Part shown: one piece after another, positions 1 to 6,257 of the stretch
Layout of the letters: every line of letters begins with the position of its first letter
How positions within the stretch are numbered: position 1 is the stretch's first letter
DNA from: Candidatus Peregrinibacteria bacterium
Lineage (GTDB): Bacteria; Patescibacteriota; Gracilibacteria; UBA1369; PNNO01
DNA length: 14,451 nt
Assembly: GCA_030595015.1 (NCBI GenBank)
Contig: JAUVDZ010000019.1
Location: forward strand, 1 to 14,451
Reading direction: 5' to 3'
Notes under the pieces: generated by a model
Seen by the model: only the letters and a program-made list of their open reading frames with translations
Databases searched by the model: none
Told to the model about the DNA's origin: nothing
Program-made: the position numbers and the translations under genes

Positions 1-27
1 AATAGCCATAATTTTGAAGTTAATAAG

Positions 28-57
28 TTTCTCAGAGAAAGCCTTTTCTTTGAGAAA
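28..57. terminator. Strong stem-loop, possible end of an upstream transcript
   Basis: The arms TTTCTCAGAGAAA (28-40) and TTTCTTTGAGAAA (45-57) pair over 13 positions, 12 Watson-Crick plus one G-T, around the 4-nt loop GCCT. Because each arm is itself nearly palindromic, the same bases can also form two small 5-bp hairpins. Neither side has a clean T-tract (CTTTATC follows on the plus strand), so it is not a textbook intrinsic terminator. It may close a transcript entering from beyond the left edge, or lie in the long leader before miaB. The rest of 1-145 shows no supported gene. Confidence 0.4.
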
Positions 58-93
58 GGACTTTATCTACACTACTTACTTTAACTTAACTCC

Positions 94-122
94 TTGCTCA
101 AATAAAGCTTTTCTGGTAATTT
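94..122 (+). promoter_or_regulatory. Candidate sigma70-type promoter of miaB
   Basis: TTGCTC (94-99), a 17-nt spacer and TAATTT (117-122) lie about 24 nt before the miaB start codon at 146. Each hexamer matches consensus at four or five positions and the spacing is ideal. In AT-rich DNA such matches also arise by chance, so this is tentative. The implied leader would be about 18 nt and has no ribosome binding site. Confidence 0.3.
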
Positions 123-145
123 TGCATCCACAAAACCTAAAAAAT

Positions 146-1504
146 ATGTCGCGAAACTATTATATCCAAACTTTAGGCTGTCAGATGAATTACTCTGATT
201 CAGAGAGGATTGATGCTGTGCTTCAAAATATTGGCCTTAATAAAACTGACAACATAAATGAAGCAGACATGATTCTTTTTAATACTTGCTCGATTAAGCA
301 AAAGGCAGAGGATAAGGTTTTTGGTTTGATGAATAAAATTACTCAACTTCGTAGAGAGCGTCCTCATTTAATTACTGGTATTACTGGTTGTATGATTCGA
401 AAAACTTCAACTCGTGAATCTGAGCAACGCGATTCGATTATAAAGCGTATTTCTGAGGTTGATATGGTTTTTAGAATTGAGGATTTACCAAAGCTCCCAT
501 CAATCGTTAACACCCTTTGGCCTGACTTTGAAATTTCTGAATTGATTGAAGGAAACCTTGATAATTATTTTCAAATCAATCCTGTTTACACGAGCAAAGC
601 ACAAGCTTTTGTTCCGATTGGGACTGGTTGTGATAATTTTTGTACATATTGCATCGTTCCTTATAGTCGACATCGTGAAAAGTCCAGACCAATGGCGGAT
701 ATCGTCAAGGAATGCGAAAATTTGGTAGACAATGGATGTCTGGAAATCACGCTTTTGGGTCAAAATGTCAACTCGTATGGCATCTCTGATCATGATAAAA
801 AAACCTCGACATTCGCAAAAATTGAAAATCCATTTGTTGAACTTTTACGTCACGTTGATCAACTAAAATCGCGCGGTCTTAAACGACTTCGTTTTACTTC
901 AAATCATCCAAAAGATATTTCGGATGAACTTATTGATGCAATGGCTGAGCTTGAAACTTTGATGCCGTATCTTCATCTGCCTGTTCAGTCAGGTAATGAC
1001 GACATCCTTAAAAAAATGAATCGAAATTATACTGCGGATTGGTATCGTGAGGTTGTAAAAAAACTCCGCGATAAAGTACCTGGCATTTCAATCACTACAG
1101 ATATTATTGTTGGATTTTGTTCAGAAACAGAAGAGCATTTTCAGGATTCAATCAATCTATATAAAGATATTAAATGGGATATGTGTTATCACTCACAATA
1201 TTCAGAGCGAAAAGGTACTTTTGCATTTAAAAATCTCGAAGATGATGTAAGTCATGAAGAAAAAAAAGATAGATGGCATAGACTCAATGAAGTTCTTAAA
1301 ACGATTGCACGCGAAAACAATCAAAAATTTAAGGGTCAGGTTGTCGAGGTTTTAGTTGAAAAATGTCGAAAAGGGATTTGTGAAGGACGAAGTGAACACT
1401 TTAAAACATGCACGTTCGAGTCAAAAGAAGACCTCACAGGCCAATTAGTTAAAATGAAAGTTGTTAACCCAAGGGAGTGGCTTTTGGAAGGGGAATTGGT
1501 ATAG
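146..1504 (+). CDS. miaB: tRNA-2-methylthio-N6-dimethylallyladenosine synthase MiaB
   Basis: A radical-SAM methylthiotransferase that adds the 2-methylthio group to i6A at position 37 of tRNAs reading UNN codons, in the cytoplasm. The N-terminal domain has the three cluster-binding cysteines: C12 (TLGCQMN), C48 (NTCS) and C82 (TGCM). The radical-SAM motif CDNFCTYC gives C162, C166 and C169. A TRAM domain spans about residues 397-450. The opening TLGCQMNYSDSERI favours MiaB over its relatives RimO and MtaB. The reading frame is open back to a TTG at 14, but family homology begins at the ATG at 146, giving 452 residues, the usual MiaB length. No Shine-Dalgarno sequence precedes this ATG. The gene ends in TAG, converging on the membrane-protein gene with a shared terminator between them. 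Confidence 0.95.
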   Translation: MSRNYYIQTLGCQMNYSDSERIDAVLQNIGLNKTDNINEADMILFNTCSIKQKAEDKVFGLMNKITQLRRERPHLITGITGCMIRKTSTRESEQRDSIIKRISEVDMVFRIEDLPKLPSIVNTLWPDFEISELIEGNLDNYFQINPVYTSKAQAFVPIGTGCDNFCTYCIVPYSRHREKSRPMADIVKECENLVDNGCLEITLLGQNVNSYGISDHDKKTSTFAKIENPFVELLRHVDQLKSRGLKRLRFTSNHPKDISDELIDAMAELETLMPYLHLPVQSGNDDILKKMNRNYTADWYREVVKKLRDKVPGISITTDIIVGFCSETEEHFQDSINLYKDIKWDMCYHSQYSERKGTFAFKNLEDDVSHEEKKDRWHRLNEVLKTIARENNQKFKGQVVEVLVEKCRKGICEGRSEHFKTCTFESKEDLTGQLVKMKVVNPREWLLEGELV

Positions 1505-1521
1505 CGCTTTGCGTACTTAAA

Positions 1522-1556
1522 AAAAGACCGAACCACATAAAGTAGCCCGGCCTTTT
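1522..1556. terminator. Bidirectional intrinsic terminator between convergent genes
   Basis: AAAAGACCG (1522-1530) pairs with CGGCCTTTT (1548-1556) across a 17-nt loop: three G/C pairs next to the loop, one A-C mismatch, then five pairs ending in an A/T tract. The A-run on one side and T-run on the other let it act in both directions. It sits 18 nt after the miaB stop and 15 nt before the stop of the minus-strand membrane-protein gene, as expected for a terminator shared by convergent genes. Confidence 0.6.
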
Positions 1557-1570
1557 GATATATTATTTTT

Positions 1571-2248
1571 TTACTTGTGAAGTGAATCAAGCCATTTAGA
1601 AGCTTTATCTTTACCTCCAAGTCCAAATGCCAAACCACCAGCAAGAGCAAGCATAACAACGATTCCAGTGAATAGAATCTGAATTAATTCGCTTGCAATA
1701 TTTAGTTGAGTTAGAGCAGCAAGAAGAGCAAAAACAATCAAAGACCACTTAGCCAAAGCAGCTACAGAGCGAGCCTGATGTTTATTAATTTTTGCAGCTT
1801 TAAGTGAAGAATCTGTAACAGTAAATGCTGCTTTTCCCAGAATAAGACCAATCGCAAGAATAACAATCGCTACAAGTACATTTGGAATGTACAGAACGAT
1901 TCTTTCAAGGAATTCAGTAATTTGAGGAATATTTAGAATATCAGCTACAACAATAAGAACAGCAATAAGAATAAACCATTTAATTACTCCAGCTAAAAGG
2001 CCTGAAAGTGAAAATTTGATTCCATGCTTTTTCATAACTTTTGGAAATCCTGTTTTCTCAATCAGGACATCTACTTTTGTAAGTTTCAGTAATTCATAAA
2101 CAAGTTTGCTAAGCAGACTTGCAAGAATGAGGCCTATTATGAGCACAAGAAGTGCACTCAAAAGTTCAGGGACGAAAGCAATTATCTTTAACCAGAGATT
2201 CTGTAAAGATGAAAGCAATGCTTCTCCCCAAGTTTGAACAGTGTCCAT
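1571..2248 (-). CDS. TM_helix-repeat membrane protein, MscS/CmpX-like without the channel beta domain
   Basis: A 225-residue integral membrane protein with about five hydrophobic segments (near 20-50, 84-106, 117-139, 162-182 and 187-210). Two related stretches, FVPELLSALLVLIIGLILA and IPNVLVAIVILAIGLILG, match the conserved TM_helix repeat of proteins related to small-conductance mechanosensitive channels. The last helix ends in ALAGGLAFGLGGKD, the glycine-rich signature of the CmpX-like branch and close to the pore helix of MscS. The cytoplasmic beta and C-terminal domains of true MscS are absent; the protein stops 12 residues after GLGGKD. A role in osmotic or membrane-stress response is inferred from the family, not shown. 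The ATG at 2248 has a promoter-like sequence just upstream and no Shine-Dalgarno sequence. The stop is TAA. Confidence 0.8.
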   Translation of the reverse strand: MDTVQTWGEALLSSLQNLWLKIIAFVPELLSALLVLIIGLILASLLSKLVYELLKLTKVDVLIEKTGFPKVMKKHGIKFSLSGLLAGVIKWFILIAVLIVVADILNIPQITEFLERIVLYIPNVLVAIVILAIGLILGKAAFTVTDSSLKAAKINKHQARSVAALAKWSLIVFALLAALTQLNIASELIQILFTGIVVMLALAGGLAFGLGGKDKASKWLDSLHK

Positions 2249-2262
2249 AGACTTGAAGTTAA

Positions 2263-2294
2263 ATTATAAATTGGCATATAGAGCTACGCCAATT
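2263..2294 (-). promoter_or_regulatory. Candidate promoter with overlapping inverted repeat, upstream of the TM_helix gene
   Basis: Read on the minus strand, TTGGCG (2292-2287), an 18-nt spacer and a perfect TATAAT (2268-2263) end 14 nt before the start codon, giving a leader of only about 7 nt. A 7-bp inverted repeat, AATTGGC (2269-2275) and GCCAATT (2288-2294), with a 12-nt spacer covers the -35 box and most of the spacer. It could be an operator. A second TATAAT lies at 2304-2299 without a good -35. This is the spacer between the TM_helix gene and the preceding minus-strand gene. Confidence 0.45.
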
Positions 2295-2335
2295 AAATAT
2301 TATATACTAATTTGAAAAAAAAGAAAGTTTATGCC

Positions 2336-2611
2336 CTAATTGTATGTTTTCTTTTTGACTTTTATCCAAACCTTTTTAAATATAGGCAGCGAAGAAGTTG
2401 AAAGCAAAAATGCTGTAGTTGGCACAATTGAATTTATATATGGATTCGGAAGATTGGCGATGATAAAAAACACAACAATCACAATGTAAGTGAGTACAGC
2501 AACAATAATTTTGCGTGATAGGCTCGTTTCCCATGCTTTATCCAGCTCAACTTTGCGGTTTCGGGCTTTGATTAGATCGAGTTCTTTTTGTAATTGGTCG
2601 GTGTTATTCAT
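2336..2611 (-). CDS. Small two-helix membrane protein of unknown function, overlapping alaS
   Basis: A 91-residue protein. A charged N-terminal helix (about 5-33, containing KAWETS at 25-30) is followed by two transmembrane segments (about 34-52 and 58-78) joined by NLPNPYINSIVP, and a basic tail. This pattern, a short coil with a KAWETS-type motif, then an NP turn and an LSTxSLP stretch, resembles a small conserved protein I recall from many Patescibacteria genomes. I know no function for it. The frame extends upstream to 2647, but the ATG at 2611 is preferred: it gives an 8-nt overlap with the end of alaS (ATGAATAA on the minus strand), typical of translational coupling. It is probably co-transcribed with alaS. 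The stop is TAG. Confidence 0.7.
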   Translation of the reverse strand: MNNTDQLQKELDLIKARNRKVELDKAWETSLSRKIIVAVLTYIVIVVFFIIANLPNPYINSIVPTTAFLLSTSSLPIFKKVWIKVKKKTYN

Positions 2612-4421
2612 TTGATACGATTGCTTTAATTCTCCTAACCCCTGCACTTGAACTCTGTTCTTTTTTAATCTTAAACGATCCTATATCTTTAGTATTTTCA
2701 ACATGAGGCCCTCCGCAAATTTCTTTGCTGAAATCTCTCACAGTATAAACCTTAACCGTGTCTCCGTATTTTGATTCAAATAAACCGATTGCTCCTGCTT
2801 TTTTTGCATCTTCTACGCTCATTTCTTCGCAACTAACAGTTTGTCCTTTTTGGATTTGTTCATTCACAATAGCTTCAACCTCATCTAATTGCTCACGTGT
2901 AACTTTTTCAGGATGAGTGAAATCAAAACGCAAACGATCAACTGTGATATTTGAGCCTTTTTGTTCAACATGATCTCCTAAGACCTTACGTAAAGCTTGA
3001 TGTAATAAGTGAGTAGCAGTGTGTAGTTTGGTTGTTTGTTCTGAATGATCGGCAAGACCTCCTGCGAATTTTTCTTTGGCTCCGGCACGACTGAGCTCTT
3101 GATGTTTTTCAAAAGCTTTATCATAACCTTCTCTATCGACTTTTAAACCGTTTTCTTCAGCTAATTCTTCAGTCATTTCAATTGGAAATCCATATGTGTC
3201 ATATAATTTAAAAGCTAAACGACCAGGCAAAATCGGCTCCTTATTCTTCATTAAATTAGGAAGCATTTTTTCGAATTCACGTTCTCCCTGAACCAAAGTT
3301 CTACTAAATTGTTCTTCTTCTTTTTTGAGCTCAGCCATGATTTTATCTTGAAATTGTTCAAGTTCCGGATATACATCTTTATAAATTTCTATATAAATTT
3401 TTGCTATCTCTTCACAAAAAGCGCCTTCAATTCCCATCTTTTTTCCAAATCGAATCGCGCGTCTAATCAATCGTCGTAAAACATAACCCTGATCAGTATT
3501 GCTCGGTGCAACTCCAAAAGGATCTCCTAAAATAAACACTGCCGCACGTAAATGGTCAGCAATTATTCTTTGAGAAATCAAGAAATCTTCATCTTTATTC
3601 CCACCTCCAAGTTCTCGGATTTTTTTAATTGCCGATACAAACAAGTCAGTTTCAAAAGGTGTTGCAACGTTTTGCATAAGCCCTGCTACGCGTTCTAGCC
3701 CGAGTCCTGTATCAACATTTTTTTGATCACATTCGTTAAATGATCCGTCTTCATTTTTAATATATTCCATGAAAACATTATTCCAAATTTCAACATATTT
3801 TCCGCATTCACAAGCAGGTCCCATTTCATCACAACCTGGACATTTTGGCTGATCTTTTATATAAAAAATCTCAGTATCAGGACCGCAAGGACCAGTTTGT
3901 CCGGCAGGACCCCACCAGTTTTCTTTTTTTCCATAAAAATAAATAAGTCCACCTTCACATGGCTCACCTTTCTTTACTCTTCGAAACCCGAGTTCTTCCC
4001 AGGTAGCAGCAGCTTCGTCGTCACAAGGTGCATCAGCATCTCCTTCAAAACAAGAAACCACAATTTGTTTTGGATCAAAACCTAACTCCTCAGTTAAGAA
4101 TTCATAAGACATTTGAATCGACTCTTTTTTAAAATAATCTCCAAGCGACCAATTCCCCATCATTTCAAAAAAAGTAAGATGGGTTGTATCTCCGACTTCA
4201 TCAATATCATCGGTGCGCACACATTTTTGAGAATTAACTAAACGAACACCTGCCGGATGCTTTTCTCCACATAAAAATGGAACAAGAGGATGCATGCCTG
4301 CAGTTGTAAATAAAACAGTAGGGTCATTTTCTGGTATTAAAGAAGCGCCTTTTACCTCTTTATGATCATGGTTTTTAACAAAGAAATCTATATAACGTTG
4401 TCTGAGTTCCGAAGCTTTCAT
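2604..4421 (-). CDS. alaS: Alanyl-tRNA synthetase, short form lacking the C-terminal domain
   Basis: It charges tRNA-Ala in the cytoplasm and clears mischarged Ser/Gly. The class II catalytic core opens with ELRQRYIDFF and includes FTTAGMHPLVPFL and WWGPAGQTGPCGP (169-181). A cysteine cluster (C194, C197, C204, C206) sits in an insertion before VEIWNNVFMEY and looks like a metal site. The editing domain has HTATH (H467, H471) and CGGPH (C569, H573), the usual zinc ligands, and SSSAGVRRI close to the end. The protein is 605 residues against about 875 for typical bacterial AlaRS, because the C-Ala/DHHA1 tail that helps bind tRNA and dimerise is missing. The stop is clean and followed by an overlapping gene, so this looks like a natural short form. 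The ATG at 4421 is chosen because homology starts at MKASELRQRY; 26 upstream in-frame residues are unlikely to be translated. The stop is TAA. Confidence 0.95.
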   Translation of the reverse strand: MKASELRQRYIDFFVKNHDHKEVKGASLIPENDPTVLFTTAGMHPLVPFLCGEKHPAGVRLVNSQKCVRTDDIDEVGDTTHLTFFEMMGNWSLGDYFKKESIQMSYEFLTEELGFDPKQIVVSCFEGDADAPCDDEAAATWEELGFRRVKKGEPCEGGLIYFYGKKENWWGPAGQTGPCGPDTEIFYIKDQPKCPGCDEMGPACECGKYVEIWNNVFMEYIKNEDGSFNECDQKNVDTGLGLERVAGLMQNVATPFETDLFVSAIKKIRELGGGNKDEDFLISQRIIADHLRAAVFILGDPFGVAPSNTDQGYVLRRLIRRAIRFGKKMGIEGAFCEEIAKIYIEIYKDVYPELEQFQDKIMAELKKEEEQFSRTLVQGEREFEKMLPNLMKNKEPILPGRLAFKLYDTYGFPIEMTEELAEENGLKVDREGYDKAFEKHQELSRAGAKEKFAGGLADHSEQTTKLHTATHLLHQALRKVLGDHVEQKGSNITVDRLRFDFTHPEKVTREQLDEVEAIVNEQIQKGQTVSCEEMSVEDAKKAGAIGLFESKYGDTVKVYTVRDFSKEICGGPHVENTKDIGSFKIKKEQSSSAGVRRIKAIVSNE

Positions 4422-4446
4422 AATTTTAAGTTTACATACGTGCTGA

Positions 4447-4475
4447 ATTTTAGAGAATTTTCTTGTATTTAACAA
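4447..4475 (-). promoter_or_regulatory. Candidate promoter of alaS
   Basis: On the minus strand, TTGTTA (4475-4470), a 17-nt spacer and TAAAAT (4452-4447) lie about 25 nt before the alaS start codon. Both hexamers are near-consensus and the spacing is ideal. The -35 box lies inside the inverted repeat CTTGT-ATTTA-ACAAG (4462-4476), which also contains the -35 box of the divergent plus-strand promoter, so one regulator or one polymerase could affect both directions. Confidence 0.5.
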
Positions 4476-4491
4476 GGATTTTTGCCATATT
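4463..4491 (+). promoter_or_regulatory. Candidate divergent promoter of the DUF3352-DUF4012 pair
   Basis: TTGTAT (4463-4468), a 17-nt spacer and CATATT (4486-4491) preceded by TGC resemble a sigma70 promoter with an extended -10. The start codon at 4515 would then have a leader of roughly 16 nt. The -35 box overlaps that of the alaS promoter on the other strand. The match is weaker than the alaS one, and no other good candidate is seen in the 93-nt divergent spacer. Confidence 0.35.
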
Positions 4492-4514
4492 GGTAGCACA
4501 TTTAACTATTATTT

Positions 4515-6257
4515 ATGGCTAAGAAGAATAAAGCACCGAAAATACCTAAAAAAGCTAAAGATCCTATAAAAAAAGAGAACTTTAGAAAAAGGCTTGTAGG
4601 TCTTTTAATTGGTCTTGTAGGAATCTTTTTATTACTTTTCGTGATTTTCTACACAGTTTCACGAGTTTTCAGGCCAGCTGACTTTGCAGAAATGCTTCCA
4701 AAAGAAAACACCATTGCTTTGATGCAAATTAACGTTAATAACGGCCACGAACAGGTTAGAAGATTTTATAATGCTTTAAATAAATTTGAAACTTATCATC
4801 CAAATTCAATTGAAAATATGATGAATGAGCAGCTTGATATAAATTACGAAAACGATATTAAACCATGGCTTAATAGGCAAATTGGTTTTGCTGTGCTTAA
4901 AAAGGATAATAACGAAAGTTTATATGATATGGTTTATTTCTTCGAGACAAAAAATATCGCTGAAACTAAGAGTTTTATGGAGTCGCGTGGTCTTGAAAGC
5001 CAGGATGATTATCTTTTAAATGATGAATATAAAGGTTCAGAAATTTACAGATATGCATTGAGCCAATCTTACAATTTTGTTTTTCTGAATAATTATATGA
5101 TTGTAAGTGAAAATCAGGGAGCCCTTAAGCAAATAGTTGATACCCATAATGATAAAGATTTAAGACTTATTGAAAGCCCTGAATATCAAAAGATAAGTCA
5201 AAATCTTCCAATTACGACTTTGCTTTTTGGATATGTTGATGTTGCTAAGCTTGTTGATTATCTAAAAACAAATGAAGAATTTATGGCAGATAAAGGAATG
5301 GATCTTTTGGCATTTGAACCATTTTTAAAGATTTATAAATCTTATGGAGTAACCGGAATGATTGAAAATCATAATTTTGCAGTACAGACGTTTACGACTT
5401 TAGATAAAGGATATTTAGATGGTAAAGATTTACTTAATTTTGATTCAAAGTTTCAGGCTGAGTTTTTGCAACTTTTGCCGGATGACGTTAAAGCTTATGC
5501 TGGTGGCATGAATTTAACTAAACAATTTCAAAGATATTCAGAAATTTTTGGAGTTGGAGGCGAAGTTTCATATTTAATTTTTGAAGGAGCTCTTCGGTCA
5601 ATAAAGAGTGAGTATTTTGGAAACGAGATTGAACTTGAGGCTGATTTATTCCCTATATTGCAAAAAGAGTATTTGTTTGCAGTTACAGGAGAAGGTTCAG
5701 ATCAGGCAACAACTATGATTTTTGGTCTTAAAGATCCTATAAATGATAAAGATAAGATTAATAATATTGCAGAAAGCTTTATTCGAAAAAGTGCTTTGCT
5801 TGCTCCTAAAGTTGTTGAAGTTGAATTAGAGGATGGAACAAAAGCTGAAGAGATTGTGACATCTGAAAATACAATTGAAAAAACTGAAGAAGAGTATCAT
5901 GGGTATTCAATTAATTCTTTGGATGTTGGAGATCCAAATTGGGGAATTTATTATATCTTGCTGGATGACCAATTAATTATTTCTACCAAACTGGAAACTA
6001 TTAAATCGATAATTGATTTATTTATTAATTCAAGCGGTAATTTTAGATCTTCAGCTGTATTTAGAGAGAATGTTTCTCCTGTTTTAAGAACATCTGATGA
6101 AATTATTTTCTTTGATATTCATTATATTATTGATAATTATTTTGCAGATAATCCAGAATGGATGGCTGGATATTTTGAACCATTCTCAGTAATTAGTATT
6201 GGAAAAAATTATTTTAAAGACGGCATTTCAACGATTAATTATATTAAAATCAACTAA
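4515..6257 (+). CDS. DUF3352-like membrane-anchored extracytoplasmic protein
   Basis: A 580-residue protein with a very basic N-terminus (about 1-26, Lys/Arg-rich), one transmembrane segment (about 27-48) and a large domain that should lie outside the membrane. The mature part opens with AEMLPKENTIALMQIN, the LP-x-NT-x-hydrophobic start I associate with DUF3352 proteins. An internal duplication is visible: FVFLNNYMIVSENQGALKQI (near 188) corresponds to YYILLDDQLIISTKLETIKS (near 479), each followed by a serine-aromatic stretch and a hydrophobic strand with D/V-rich ends. No catalytic motif is recognised and the function is unknown. It starts at an ATG with no Shine-Dalgarno sequence, and its TAA stop overlaps the next start (TAATG), so the two proteins are probably made together, perhaps as partners in the envelope. 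Confidence 0.65.
   Translation: MAKKNKAPKIPKKAKDPIKKENFRKRLVGLLIGLVGIFLLLFVIFYTVSRVFRPADFAEMLPKENTIALMQINVNNGHEQVRRFYNALNKFETYHPNSIENMMNEQLDINYENDIKPWLNRQIGFAVLKKDNNESLYDMVYFFETKNIAETKSFMESRGLESQDDYLLNDEYKGSEIYRYALSQSYNFVFLNNYMIVSENQGALKQIVDTHNDKDLRLIESPEYQKISQNLPITTLLFGYVDVAKLVDYLKTNEEFMADKGMDLLAFEPFLKIYKSYGVTGMIENHNFAVQTFTTLDKGYLDGKDLLNFDSKFQAEFLQLLPDDVKAYAGGMNLTKQFQRYSEIFGVGGEVSYLIFEGALRSIKSEYFGNEIELEADLFPILQKEYLFAVTGEGSDQATTMIFGLKDPINDKDKINNIAESFIRKSALLAPKVVEVELEDGTKAEEIVTSENTIEKTEEEYHGYSINSLDVGDPNWGIYYILLDDQLIISTKLETIKSIIDLFINSSGNFRSSAVFRENVSPVLRTSDEIIFFDIHYIIDNYFADNPEWMAGYFEPFSVISIGKNYFKDGISTINYIKIN

Noticed and set aside
14..145. 44-codon N-terminal extension of miaB from a TTG
   Set aside because: The extra residues show no similarity to MiaB, the family start matches the ATG at 146, and a strong stem-loop lies inside the extension.
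1505..1514. GCTTTGCG shared between the spacers at 1507 and 8358, as a possible dispersed repeat
   Set aside because: Only eight bases are shared; the flanks differ, and the first copy does not form the GAA-triloop hairpin.
1336..1659. Minus-strand 107-codon ORF at the miaB end
   Set aside because: It is antisense to miaB, runs over the terminator and out of frame into the TM_helix gene, and no family was recognised.
4422..4499. 26-codon N-terminal extension of alaS
   Set aside because: It covers the likely promoter and -10 box, and AlaRS homology begins at the ATG at 4421.
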